NCBI GenBank assembly: GCA_963826505.1
Contig: CAWGXG010000008.1
Span: 1,736,001-1,800,000 of the forward strand
DNA length: 64,000 nt
Reading direction: 5' to 3'
Source of the DNA: CAWGXG01 sp963826505
GTDB taxonomy: Bacteria; Chloroflexota; Anaerolineae; Aggregatilineales; Aggregatilineaceae
Each line of letters opens with the position of its first letter. The stretch's first letter is position 1. The notes beneath the pieces were generated by a model that had not been told where the DNA came from, did no database searches, and saw only the letters and a program-made list of their open reading frames with translations. The position numbers and the translations under genes were made by a program. Positions 1 through 9,102 of this stretch are shown here, in pieces.

Positions 1-2
1 AT

Positions 3-1001
3 GACACGGTGGAAAGACGTTTCAAGCCGCTCGGCTTCACGCCGATGCTCCAACGCGACCGAGGCGAAGACGTCGTCGTCGCCATCGAGGGCCGGATCAA
101 CGATCGGCCCATGGCGTCACGCTGGTGGCTGCACCTGGGGTTGCTGCTGGTGACGATCGTGACTACCACGGCAATGGGCGCGGCATTGACTGGTATTCCC
201 CCAATAGAAACATGGCGCGCCCTGCGGAACTGGGACGTTCCGCGCCTGTGGCCCGCGCTGCGCGATGGCCTGCCCTTCTCGCTGACGCTGCTCCTGATCC
301 TGGGCGTGCACGAGATGGGCCACTATATCGCTGCCCGGCTGCATGGGGTCCGCGTGACCCTGCCGTTCTTCATCCCGCTGCCCGTGAGCGGATCGCTGGG
401 CACGTTGGGCGCGGTGATCTTCATCCGCAGCCCCTTGATGAACCGCCGCGCGCTGTTCGACGTGGGCATTGCGGGGCCGCTGGCGGGTATGGTCGTTGCG
501 ATCCCGATGTTCCTGATCGGGCTGCGCGCCCAACCAGTGGTCGGACTGCCGCAGATGTGGATCGATATGGGTATCCGGCGCGTAGCGAATCCGCCGCTGC
601 TCGACGCGCTGGCCGGGTTGGTCATCCACACTCACAACCTCGACCAGTTTGTGTTCTACCGGCACCCGATGGCACTGGCGGCGTGGTTCGGGGTGCTGCT
701 GACGGCGCTCAACCTGCTGCCGCTCGGCCAGTTTGATGGCGGGCACGTGGCCTATGCGCTGTTGGGCCGCCGGGCGTGGCCGCTGGCCATGATCGCGTTC
801 GCGCTTCTGGCCTTTTTGGGGCTGTTCGGTTTCTGGTTCGGCTGGATGATTTGGGCCGTGATGGGATTGCTGACCGGCCTGCGCCACCCGCCGCCACACG
901 ACGATCTGGCGCCGCTCGGCGCGGTACGCACGGTGATCGGGATCGGGACGGCGGTGCTGTTCGCGCTGATCTTCGTGCCTGTGCCGTTTTACGCACCATA
1001 A
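3..1001 (+). CDS. Site-2 protease family (M50) membrane metalloprotease, 5' end outside window
   Basis: Intramembrane zinc protease of the M50/S2P family, which cleaves membrane-embedded substrates such as anti-sigma factors. Counting from the GTG at position 9, the zinc motif HEMGH lies near residue 101 within a membrane helix. The second family motif NLLPLGQFDGGH, which supplies the third zinc ligand, lies near residue 240. About six hydrophobic segments are visible. The frame stays open to the window edge, and relatives usually carry more N-terminal sequence, so the true start is probably upstream. The GTG at 9 is only the first in-window candidate. The substrate cannot be inferred. Confidence 0.85.
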   Translation, partial: DTVERRFKPLGFTPMLQRDRGEDVVVAIEGRINDRPMASRWWLHLGLLLVTIVTTTAMGAALTGIPPIETWRALRNWDVPRLWPALRDGLPFSLTLLLILGVHEMGHYIAARLHGVRVTLPFFIPLPVSGSLGTLGAVIFIRSPLMNRRALFDVGIAGPLAGMVVAIPMFLIGLRAQPVVGLPQMWIDMGIRRVANPPLLDALAGLVIHTHNLDQFVFYRHPMALAAWFGVLLTALNLLPLGQFDGGHVAYALLGRRAWPLAMIAFALLAFLGLFGFWFGWMIWAVMGLLTGLRHPPPHDDLAPLGAVRTVIGIGTAVLFALIFVPVPFYAP

Positions 1002-1103
1002 CATTGGCTAACTGCGACACCAAAACCAGACAACATGGGAGCGTAGTAAAGCGCCTCTGACTTCATCATATTTCCCTTGTTAATGCTTTTACTTTCCCCG
1101 TAC

Positions 1104-1131
1104 TTTCGGGCTGGTGATCCTGGTGTATAAT
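1104..1131 (+). promoter_or_regulatory. Putative promoter (-10 TATAAT) for the histidine kinase
   Basis: A perfect TATAAT lies at 1126-1131, about 70 bp before the kinase start. The -35 is weak (TTTCGG at 1104-1109, 16 bp spacer). Confidence 0.4.
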
Positions 1132-1198
1132 GGTACACGATAGGCGAATTACATAGGGCTGCGGCCTGTCAGACGGAAAGTGGGGAACGGCGGGAAGC

Positions 1199-3587
1199 AT
1201 GAAGACCACCGAGGACCAGCCGGGGGGGACCGGCAAGAATCACGTCATACGTCTGGGCCGGAACGATATCCTGATTCTGGCCGTGGGTGGTGGTGTGTCA
1301 CTGGTGGCAGCGGTGATTGCCCTGGCGGGTGGACCAGGGGCAGCCGTGCTGCGCTGGCTTGCACTCCTACCAGTATGTCTGAGCGCGTTGTTCGTCTGGT
1401 CAGTTGTTCAGGCGCGGCGCGCGAGCGCCCCGATCGTCGCGGTGGAAAACGAGCTAAAGCAGGCGCGGGCCGCGTTGAGCGATCGCGAAGGCGGGCTGGT
1501 CGCGCTGCGCGAGGTCATGGCGGCGATGGGCGAAACTTCGGACCAGGCCGCGATTCTGGACGGGCTGATCCACGCCCTGACCGACCAACTGCATTTCGAG
1601 CGCGGGCTCGCGTTGCTGTTCGATGAGGAAAAGAAGGCGTTGGTCTATGGCGCGTTCAGCCATGCCGCGCCCGACCCTGAAAGCCAGTTTCTGCTGGAAC
1701 AGATCGAGATCTCGATCGTTAAAGAGAGACTCTGAAGAGAGTGATCCGCTGCTCGACGAATGGGCCGCGGGCCGGGCAGTCTTCGTGGAGCCGAGCAAAC
1801 CCTACACCGGCACACGCCTCAACTGGCTGTTGAGCACGCTCGATCTGCGCTTGTTCTACAGCGTGCCCTTCCAGGTGAGTGATCGCCTGAAAGGTGTGAT
1901 CATCGTCGACAACACACCGACCCTGATTCCGATTTCTGCCGAACAACGCACCCTGCTCGACGCACTGGCGGCTTATCTCGCCGTCATGCTGGAAACCGTG
2001 CGTCTGTACCAGAACACAGACGAGAAACTCTCGTCTAAAGTGCGCGAGCTGGAAATCCTCAGCCGTATTGACCGCGAGCTGAATTACACACTGAGCGTCA
2101 ACCGCGTGCTGACGCTGACCGTCGACTGGGTGCTGCGCTTCACGAACAGCCATGCGGCAGCGGTGGCGCTGGTCGATACTGAGGCGCAAACACTCCAATT
2201 TGTGGCAGGCTACGGCTATGAGCCAGCGCTGTGGGAGGAACTTCAGCGCGATGGCTGGCCGTTGACGAAAGGCTTGATCGGCCGCTGCGCCCGCAAGGGT
2301 GAGTCGGAAAACATCGCCGATGTGACGCAGGATGTGGATTATGTGGAAGTCGTGCCGGGTACGCGCTCGGTGCTGATCGTCCCGGTCACGCGCGAAGATC
2401 GCGTGATCGCCGTAATTTCGCTTGACAGCCAATCCGAAAACGCCTTTACCGAGGATAATCTGGAATTTTCGAAACGTCTGGCCGCTCGCGCCGCCGCCGC
2501 GATCGACAACGCGCGGCTGTTTGATGCGATGCGCGTCGAGCGGCAGAAGCTCGAGATCGTACTGCGCAGCACAGCGGAGCCGGTGGTCGTAGTGGATCAG
2601 GAAGGGAAGCTAGTGCTGGTCAATCAGGCGGCGATCGGAGCATGCCGACTGGCCGCCAAAGAACAGTACACCGGACTCCCCTTTGAAGAAGTCTTCCAAT
2701 ATACCAAGCTCATCCCGCTATATCAGCGCGCGCGCGAACTCAAGCAGGCTGTCGTGGAGGAGATGCGCCTCTCCAACGAACGCACCTATCACGTCTCGAT
2801 CGTGCCCGCGCTCGAAGTAGGCTGGTCGGTGGTCATGCATGACGTCACGCCGTTCAAAGAAACCGAACAGCTCAAAAACGAACTCGTCGCCACAACCTCG
2901 CACGATCTGAAAGATCCGCTCAGTACTATTCTGGGTTACATAGACCTAATCACGATGACCAACACGCTCAACGATCAGGGGACGCTGTACGTCAAGCGCG
3001 TGCAGCAGGCCGTGTCGCACATGCGGCAGCTGATCGATGATCTGCTCGATATGGCGCGCATCGAAAGCGGCATCCAGCTAAAGTACACGCCCGTGCCGCT
3101 GCGCAGTCTTGTGGAGCGCGTGACCGACCGCTTTGTGCCCCAGGCTAATGAAAAGGGCATGACTTTGGACGTTCGGGTGCCGCCCGATCTGCCACCCATT
3201 CCCGCGGACGAAAACCGATTGACACAAATTCTGGTCAATCTGGTGGGTAACGCCATCAAGTACACCCCGCCCGAGGGGCATGTCTGGGTGCGCGCGGAGA
3301 TGATCGACAATTTCGTGCAAATCGCAATCCAGGATACGGGCTTAGGCATCAGTCCGGAGGATCAGGCACACGTGTTCACGCGCTTCTACCGCGTGCGCAC
3401 GCCTGAGACGGATGGCATTGAAGGGACCGGCTTAGGGCTGGCCATCGTGCAGAGTCTGGTGGAGTTGCACGGCGGGCAGATCGGCCTGGAGAGTCGGGTC
3501 GGAGAAGGCTCGACGTTCTACTTCACGCTGCCGCTCAGCCCGCCCGTCCCGCCGACCTCGGACGCGCAGACGACCGTCGCGGCGTGA
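1199..3587 (+). pseudogene. GAF/PAS sensor histidine kinase, interrupted by a frameshift
   Basis: Membrane sensor kinase split over two frames. The first part (1199-1735) has two N-terminal membrane helices, a coiled linker and the start of a GAF domain. The second frame continues the GAF, then a second GAF, a PAS-like segment, HisKA with the phospho-acceptor in SHDLKDPLS, and HATPase_c with NAIKYTPP, DTGLGIS and GTGLGLAIV boxes, ending at 3587. Removing 13 nt (1729-1741), which are flanked by AGAGAG, rejoins the frames as IVKESDPLLDEW. The lesion is either a short duplication-type insertion or a sequence error. The catalytic domains are otherwise intact. No response regulator is adjacent. 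Confidence 0.82.
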
Positions 3588-3611
3588 CCGTGATTTTCTG
3601 ACAGGCAAGTT

Positions 3612-3645
3612 AAGCGCCCGGAGGTATACACCGGGCGCTTTGTGA
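3612..3645. terminator. Bidirectional hairpin terminator between convergent genes
   Basis: A perfect 10 bp stem (AAGCGCCCGG / CCGGGCGCTT) with a 9 nt loop sits between the convergent kinase and ThuA genes. The T-run is short on both strands. Confidence 0.6.
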
Positions 3646-3657
3646 TCTGGGTGCCGC

Positions 3658-4395
3658 TTAGTCCACCAGGACGACCAACTCCAACGGCTGCGGACGGTGT
3701 CCGTATTGCGTGGGTAAGATGGTATCCGGGGCGGCCCAACGCACCGCATTGGCGATCACGCGCTGCACGTCCGGATGATAATAGATCGGGTAACTTTCGT
3801 GCCCGGGTCTGAAATAGAAAATCCGCCCTCGACCCCGTTGGAACGTACACCCGCTGCGGAAGACCTCGCCGCCCTGAAACCAGCTCACGAAGATCAGGCT
3901 CGTCGGCGTGGGGATATCGAAACGCTCGCCGTACATTTCCGCGTGGGGAATCTCGATCGTCTCGCCCAGCCCGGCGGCGATGGGATGCCCCGGCTCCACG
4001 ACCCACAGCCGCTCTTTCTCCCCGATCTCGCGCCATTTGAGGTTGCACGAGGTCCCCATCAGGCGAATGAACAGCTTCGAAAAATGGCCAGAATGCAGCA
4101 CGATCAGGCCCATGCCCGCCAGCACCCGCTCGTACACTTTCTGGACGATCTCGTCGCACACGTCGGCGTGAGCCATGTGGCCCCACCAGGTCAGGACATC
4201 CGTTTCGGCCAACACCTCATCGGTCAGACCGTGTTCCGGCTCGTCCAGCGTGGCAGTCCTTACGGGGAACCCCTCGGCGCGCAGCGCCCCGGCGATGACG
4301 GCATGCATACCATCAGGATAGATGGCACGCACGGCCGGGTTGGTTTTTTCGTGGCGGAACTCGTTCCACACAGTCACACGTGGTAATGCGCTCAT
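3658..4395 (-). CDS. ThuA-like domain protein
   Basis: A 245-residue protein of the ThuA (trehalose utilisation-like) glutamine-amidotransferase-fold family. Diagnostic stretches are VTVWNEFRHEK at the N-terminus, LTWWGHMAHADV, GLIVLHSGHFSK, the HAEMYGE segment and RIFYFRPGHESYPIYY. The start at 4395 is preferred because GGGAGGAG lies about 10 nt upstream; longer readings run into the neighbouring gene. It lies 37 bp downstream of a Gfo/Idh/MocA oxidoreductase on the same strand. ThuA and Gfo/Idh/MocA genes often pair in sugar catabolism, so a shared role in modifying a sugar or cyclitol is likely. The substrate is unknown. Confidence 0.85.
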   Translation of the reverse strand: MSALPRVTVWNEFRHEKTNPAVRAIYPDGMHAVIAGALRAEGFPVRTATLDEPEHGLTDEVLAETDVLTWWGHMAHADVCDEIVQKVYERVLAGMGLIVLHSGHFSKLFIRLMGTSCNLKWREIGEKERLWVVEPGHPIAAGLGETIEIPHAEMYGERFDIPTPTSLIFVSWFQGGEVFRSGCTFQRGRGRIFYFRPGHESYPIYYHPDVQRVIANAVRWAAPDTILPTQYGHRPQPLELVVLVD

Positions 4396-4432
4396 TGCGT
4401 CCTGATCTCCTCCCTGGAAGTGGCTCACGCGG

Positions 4433-5449
4433 CTAATTCGCCCGGACCGGCGCACCGTTTTGCGCGGCAGAGGCGCGGATAGCATCCCACAACAGCGCCA
4501 TACGCAGACCCACTTCGGGCGGGCTGGGATTCACGATCGCGCCGCTGCGTACCAGTAAGAACTGCTCCCACGTCCCTTTCGAGGCCGGGACCGGAACCTT
4601 GCGGTACGTTTTGCGATTTTGACGCTGCATTTCCAGCCGCTCGCCCCATGCGCCGGTACGTAGAATCGCCTTGGTGCAGAACACGCGAATATCCGACTGG
4701 CAGGTCTTGATGGTAGTGCCGCAGGCGTTCATCGTCACATAAGCACCGGACTCGAGCCGCCCCATGATCACGCTGGTGATATCGACTGGAGCACCCCGAT
4801 TATCCATCCACGCCGCCACCTCGACAAACGGCTGCCCGGCTAGATCGGATACCGTATTGAGCATATGCGCCCCGGTGTCGAACAGCATGCCGCCGCCCGC
4901 GATGACCGGGTCCTGACGCCAGGTGCCTGTGCTATTCTGTCGCCAGTTCTGCCAGATCGACGCACTGATACCGAGCATCTCGCCGACCTGACCGGATTGC
5001 AGCATGCTGACGGCAGTGCGGACCTGCTGCGAGAGGCTGCCTTGAAAGGCCACGACGAGCTGCCGCCCGGTGCGATCGCGCGCGGCGATCAGGCTGCGCG
5101 CTTCGGCGGCAGACATCACCATGGGCTTTTCGAGCAGCACATCCAACCCAGCCTCAAGGCAGGCTTTGGCCTGATCGTGGTGGTAGGCGTGCGGCGTGAG
5201 GATGAATACCGCGTCCAACGCGCTCGCGCAAGCGCTGAGAAACTCCTCAAAATCCGGGATGTTAGGAGGAGGCGTCAGGCCGCGTTCGGTGAACAGCGGC
5301 GCGGCGGCGGCGTATTGGTCGGCGGACGGTTCGCACAGCGCGACGATGCGCGTGTCTTGCGCATGCTGATCGAGAAGGCGCCGGATATAACCGCGCGCCA
5401 TGTTACCCACCCCGATGATTCCGACCCTGACGGGTTCCGTTTGTGGCAT
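4433..5449 (-). CDS. Gfo/Idh/MocA family oxidoreductase
   Basis: A 338-residue NAD(P)-dependent sugar or inositol dehydrogenase-type protein. The N-terminal Rossmann fold shows RVGIIGVGNMARGYI, and the conserved EKPMVMSAAEA segment carries the family's Glu-Lys-Pro. The C-terminal half is the usual alpha/beta dimerisation and substrate domain (GGGMLFDTGAHMLNTV). GGAGAGGAC precedes the ATG. It is the upstream gene of a two-gene operon with the ThuA-like gene. Substrate specificity in this superfamily cannot be read from sequence alone, and oxidation direction is not assigned. Confidence 0.87.
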   Translation of the reverse strand: MPQTEPVRVGIIGVGNMARGYIRRLLDQHAQDTRIVALCEPSADQYAAAAPLFTERGLTPPPNIPDFEEFLSACASALDAVFILTPHAYHHDQAKACLEAGLDVLLEKPMVMSAAEARSLIAARDRTGRQLVVAFQGSLSQQVRTAVSMLQSGQVGEMLGISASIWQNWRQNSTGTWRQDPVIAGGGMLFDTGAHMLNTVSDLAGQPFVEVAAWMDNRGAPVDITSVIMGRLESGAYVTMNACGTTIKTCQSDIRVFCTKAILRTGAWGERLEMQRQNRKTYRKVPVPASKGTWEQFLLVRSGAIVNPSPPEVGLRMALLWDAIRASAAQNGAPVRAN

Positions 5450-5650
5450 TGTGTCCTCTCCGCTGTCAGGTCAAAAACGAGCGCAATAAACCACGTTACG
5501 CCGGGGGCTGGCCCGGCGTATCATCTCAACTATAGCACCGATCGACGATCGGACGAGTCAGCAGTGCCGTGAATTTCTGCCGAATTTTGACCGGCACAAA
5601 ATCACTATCTTGCCAATAAGTTAAAATATTAGTAAAATCGTCTTAACTAA

Positions 5651-5697
5651 AAACGGTTCAACTTCCGCGTGACACAACGTGCGAACCGTTTCTTGTT
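5651..5697 (+). other. AT-rich hairpin upstream of the STAS-like gene
   Basis: Inverted repeat AAACGGTTC (5651-5659) / GAACCGTTT (5683-5691) followed by CTTGTTT, in an AT-rich stretch between divergent genes. It could be an attenuator or terminator in the 5' leader of the 5736 gene. The rest of 5450-5735 shows no gene. Confidence 0.4.
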
Positions 5698-5735
5698 TAA
5701 TTTTAGGTAAAATTCAATTAACCAGGAGCGGCGCC

Positions 5736-6065
5736 ATGTGCTTCCAATTCACCCAAATCGCCCCCGACGTGATCCGATGCAGCCCTCATGGGCGGGTGAC
5801 ATCAGAAGACAGCCGAGAACTGCGCAGTTTCCTCAAAGGCTACCGGGGCCGCCTGTTGGTCGATCTCGCTGAGGCGTGCGTCGGCGACTGCACGCGCGAG
5901 TTTTTCCGTGTGCGGGTCATGCTGCCGCAGACGGCGTTCTATGGCGCGCCCATCCCGCGCATGCTGACCAATGCTCTGCCTGGCAAAGAATTCTATATGC
6001 ATGAAGTGAGGGCATTCGAAACAGAGGAAGCGGCGTTGAACTGGCTGACCAGCGCCGCCGCCTGA
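5736..6065 (+). CDS. STAS/SpoIIAA-like small protein
   Basis: A 109-residue protein beginning MCFQFTQIAPDVIRCSPHG. The alternation of strands and helices, the LLVDLAEACVGD core and the C-terminal FETEEAALNWL helix resemble SpoIIAA-like/STAS proteins that bind partners or small ligands. The ATG at 5736 is chosen for its AGGAG 8 nt upstream; a longer reading from 5679 lacks one. It is monocistronic and lies just after an AT-rich hairpin leader. Function is not assigned beyond the fold-level resemblance. Confidence 0.65.
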   Translation: MCFQFTQIAPDVIRCSPHGRVTSEDSRELRSFLKGYRGRLLVDLAEACVGDCTREFFRVRVMLPQTAFYGAPIPRMLTNALPGKEFYMHEVRAFETEEAALNWLTSAAA

Positions 6066-6118
6066 TTTCACGCGGCGCTCATCGTTTCGCCAACCTCAGG
6101 CGAGGGATTTCCCGCCAA

Positions 6119-7063
6119 TCATTCGGTGGGAGGTTCCTCGCCTGTGCCGTTGAGGTGCAGAACGCGCAGCACGCCGGGTGTGATGCCGGTCAGGTCGTGC
6201 AGCCCGGCGGCGAAGGCGTGCCGCGCCGATCCGATGACCACGGTCGGTACGTCGTTGGTGGTGTGGTGGCGCAAGCTTAAGTCTTCGAGGTTGCCGTGAT
6301 CACTGGTGATCACGATCAAACCGTTGGCGTCATCCCACGCGCTGAGCAGCCCGATCATCACCGCGTCGAAAAGCTCCAATATCGCGACCCCGCGCTCGAA
6401 CGGCCCCCGGTGCCCGATGACGTCCGTCACCCAATGCTCGAAAAACGTGAATTCGCGCTGCTGCGCCAGCCCGGCGAGATGCACACCTGCGGCTTCGGGC
6501 TCGTAGAGCGGCGTATCGCTATATCCCAGTTCAGCCCGCCAGCCTTCGCCCGTCCAGTCGGGACTCATCGCCGCCTGCGCGTACAGATCGTCCTCGGTCA
6601 ACAGGCGCAATCCCGCCGCCAACGCCGCGTATTGAATCGATGAGGGCAGGCGTTTTCCCCGTTCCACGGCGGCGAAGAAACGCGGCGGAAAGGCGTTGAT
6701 CAACGCGGCAGCGCCGCCTGCCTCGGTAACTTGCTTAAACACGGATCCCTGGTCGAGGATCGCGCGTACGGCAGAATTGGGGCGCGGGCCGTAGTGCTCG
6801 CCGATCTCAGCGGGGACGTTGCGTCCGGTGACGATCGTCGCCTGCCCGGTAGCGCTCTGCGGGCGGCCCGGCAGACCCAGGCGCGGATCGGTCGGGATGA
6901 AGAGCGCCCGCCCAGTGTCCACGCGCGGCGTGGTCCGCAGCCAGCGCTGACCGCCCGCCAGCGCGTTGAGCGTGGGCGTGTGTGCGGCAGCAAAGGGATT
7001 CACGCTGGGATCGTCATCGCCCAGCCCTACCCCATCGATGAACATCAGCAGCACGTGCGTCAC
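6119..7063 (-). CDS. Alkaline-phosphatase-fold metalloenzyme (phosphoglycerate mutase/phosphopentomutase-like)
   Basis: A 314-residue protein of the alkaline phosphatase superfamily. The metal motif at the N-terminus (MFIDGVGLGDDDPSVNP) and the late motif VITSDHGNLEDLS match those of cofactor-independent phosphoglycerate mutases and phosphopentomutases, but the protein is much shorter than iPGM (about 500 aa). It is probably a single-domain phosphatase or mutase; the exact reaction is unknown. It is the last gene of a minus-strand operon, and its start overlaps the preceding methyltransferase stop by 4 bp (ATGA), indicating translational coupling. Confidence 0.75.
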   Translation of the reverse strand: MTHVLLMFIDGVGLGDDDPSVNPFAAAHTPTLNALAGGQRWLRTTPRVDTGRALFIPTDPRLGLPGRPQSATGQATIVTGRNVPAEIGEHYGPRPNSAVRAILDQGSVFKQVTEAGGAAALINAFPPRFFAAVERGKRLPSSIQYAALAAGLRLLTEDDLYAQAAMSPDWTGEGWRAELGYSDTPLYEPEAAGVHLAGLAQQREFTFFEHWVTDVIGHRGPFERGVAILELFDAVMIGLLSAWDDANGLIVITSDHGNLEDLSLRHHTTNDVPTVVIGSARHAFAAGLHDLTGITPGVLRVLHLNGTGEEPPTE

Positions 7064-7686
7064 GAGCGGCTCTCCTCACGGCGCAGCGTGTACCACGCAC
7101 TTGCGGTAGGGCTCCTCACATCTTCGCCGACGACCCGATCGATCACACTGAAGGCCGGGAAGAACAACGCGGCGACTCGTTCCGGTGAGATACCTAACGC
7201 GCGCCCGGAATCGGTGATGTGCGGCATGAAGGCGTACAGCAAGAACTCGGTGCCGGGACGTGTCAGCCGGGCGAGATGTGCCGCGTAGATCGGGCGCTGT
7301 GAGTTGGTCAGGCTGTGCAGGCAGCCCACGTCAATGACCAGATCGACGGGTGGTGCATTGCTCAGAAACTCCGGTGCTGCAACGTTCGCCACCCGGAACG
7401 TCAGCGTGCCAGCCAGCGACCGCGCCCGCGCTTTGCGGCGCGCCCGCCAGATGGCGTTGGCGGCAAAATCGACGCCCGTGACCGTCCAGCCGCGCGCCGC
7501 CAATTCGATGGAGGTCGTACCCGTTCCGCAACCGATATCGAGCGCGCGACCCGCTGGTCGCCCGGCGGCCTGCGCCGCGTCCAGCCACGCGATCACCTCG
7601 GGCGGCACAATGCCAGAGTCCCACGGCGTGCGTCCGCGCCAATAGCGCCACATGAACTGCCACTGCCGCCGCACGCTGCCTGCCAT
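7060..7686 (-). CDS. Class I SAM-dependent methyltransferase
   Basis: A 208-residue Rossmann-fold methyltransferase. Motif I is ALDIGCGTGTTSIEL, motif II carries the acidic residue in VTGVDFAANAI, and a later motif reads VDLVIDVGCLHSL. The N-terminal QWQFMWRYWRGRTPWDSG pattern is common in thiopurine-methyltransferase/TehB-like small-molecule methylases. The start at 7686 (MAGSVRRQW) has GAGAGG upstream; a reading from 7743 is also open. The gene is coupled to the phosphatase-fold gene after it. The substrate is unknown. Confidence 0.8.
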   Translation of the reverse strand: MAGSVRRQWQFMWRYWRGRTPWDSGIVPPEVIAWLDAAQAAGRPAGRALDIGCGTGTTSIELAARGWTVTGVDFAANAIWRARRKARARSLAGTLTFRVANVAAPEFLSNAPPVDLVIDVGCLHSLTNSQRPIYAAHLARLTRPGTEFLLYAFMPHITDSGRALGISPERVAALFFPAFSVIDRVVGEDVRSPTASAWYTLRREESRS

Positions 7687-7756
7687 AGGCGTTAGCCTCT
7701 CGTTCAAATGAACCTGTAATGAACTCCGTGTAGACTTTAGCACGTTCCGCGGTCAG

Positions 7757-8263
7757 TTAGTCCGGCGCGCGATAGGCCAGCGCAAAACGGTCGTGACCGC
7801 CCAGGTCGGGCGGCGCGAGCAGATCTTCGTCGAGCGGGGCAAGGGTCGGGACCGGCAGCGCCAGCGCGACCTCGGCTTCTTCCGGCGCGTAGAAGGTCGC
7901 CAGCAGCGCGCCCCCTGGCGCCAACATCGCGGGCAGGCTGTCAAAAATACAGGTCCAGGCGGAGTGGTAGCGGTACAGGTCCGGGTGGCGTACCAGCACC
8001 AGCCCGAAACGCGCATGCAGCAGTCCAGGCAGGCTGCGCGCGTCCGCCTGGATCAGCCGTGTGAACGGCGCTTCTCGGCGCGCGGAGCGCAGGGCAGCGC
8101 CGTCGCGATCCAACCCGTACAGCGTCCAGCCCGGCAGCGTCTCGCGCAGCACCCACGCCGACGGGTACGCGCCGCAGCCCACACTCACCGCGCGCGGCGC
8201 CAGCCCATCCAGGGCCAGCGCGGTGAGGAGGCTTTGCAGGCGCGCCAGACGTGGATGGATCAT
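7757..8263 (-). CDS. SAM-methyltransferase-like protein, small
   Basis: A 168-residue protein with a compact class I methyltransferase core: VSVGCGAYPSAWVL as glycine-rich motif I, LYGLDRDGAAL with the ribose-binding acidic residue, and IQADARSLPG as motif III. It lacks clear substrate domains. Its ATG overlaps the stop of the upstream metallo-hydrolase gene (ATGA), so the two are translated together. Activity is uncertain because the C-terminus is short and the glycine-rich loop is atypical (GCGAYP rather than GxGxG). Confidence 0.65.
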   Translation of the reverse strand: MIHPRLARLQSLLTALALDGLAPRAVSVGCGAYPSAWVLRETLPGWTLYGLDRDGAALRSARREAPFTRLIQADARSLPGLLHARFGLVLVRHPDLYRYHSAWTCIFDSLPAMLAPGGALLATFYAPEEAEVALALPVPTLAPLDEDLLAPPDLGGHDRFALAYRAPD

Positions 8264-8913
8264 GGCACGCCCAGGTAATCGAGTATATAGGGGTTGTTTT
8301 GCCGTTCGTAGCCGATCGTCGTGTTCTGCATGTGGCCCGGCGCGACGACGGTATCATCATCGAGAGTCAGCAGTTGGGACGTGATCGACTGCATCAGCGT
8401 CTCGTAATCGCTGCCGGGCAAGTCAGTGCGCCCGAGGCCGCGAAAGAACAGGCAGTCTCCGCTGAAGACGGTTTTTTCGCTACGCAGCAGATAGGAGACA
8501 TGGCCCGGCGCATGGCCCGGTGTAAACAACACCTCGAGTGCGATCCCCCCCACGGTGATTGTATCCCCCTCGGTGACAAACGCGTCTGGTTTGGCTGCCG
8601 GTGGGACGTTGATCCCGATCCACTGCAACACCATGCGGGGCATCGCCTCGACGATCGGCAGATCGAGAATATGGCAGCGGAACGGCGCGCCGGTCAGGGC
8701 TTTGAGCGTCGCGCTCGCCATGATGTGATCGAAATGGCCGTGCGTCGCCAGAATTTCGCGCACGGTCCAGCCGCGTTCTTGCGCGGTTTTGAAGATTAAC
8801 TCAGCGCGATCGGACGGATCGATGACAACGCAGTCGAGGGTGTCGGGGTCCCCGATGATATAACAATTGGTTTGCAACGGGCCTAAGGTGAGTTTGAGAA
8901 TATTCAGAGTCAT
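8260..8913 (-). CDS. MBL-fold metallo-hydrolase (glyoxalase II-like)
   Basis: A 217-residue metallo-beta-lactamase-fold hydrolase. The dinuclear metal motif THGHFDH is present, followed by TPGHAPGHVSYLL, FSGDCLFFRGLGRTDLPG and a final APGHMQNTTIGYERQNNP containing the last His ligand. This layout matches hydroxyacylglutathione hydrolase-like proteins that act on thioesters, though such annotation is often only approximate. The ATG at 8913 has AAAGG upstream; the longer frame has no better start. It is the first gene of the operon that continues through both methyltransferase-like genes. Confidence 0.85.
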   Translation of the reverse strand: MTLNILKLTLGPLQTNCYIIGDPDTLDCVVIDPSDRAELIFKTAQERGWTVREILATHGHFDHIMASATLKALTGAPFRCHILDLPIVEAMPRMVLQWIGINVPPAAKPDAFVTEGDTITVGGIALEVLFTPGHAPGHVSYLLRSEKTVFSGDCLFFRGLGRTDLPGSDYETLMQSITSQLLTLDDDTVVAPGHMQNTTIGYERQNNPYILDYLGVP

Positions 8914-9102
8914 CCAGCCGCCTTTGAAGTGAACCGCAAGTAGTGCTGCTTCCATGCCCCGTTTCTGGCCCGACATAATACTACCGCCGTGCCAGCCCCC
9001 TGCCAAGCGCGCGGCGAGAGTGGACCAATCGCGCCGAGTCCGGTATGATCGGCGGGCTGGCTAAGCGGCTGAATACACGCGGCAGGGGACGACATTTCGC
9101 TT

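Noticed and set aside
7756..7800. Terminator after the methyltransferase genes
   Set aside because: No convincing stem with a T-run was seen between the methyltransferase-like genes of this operon.
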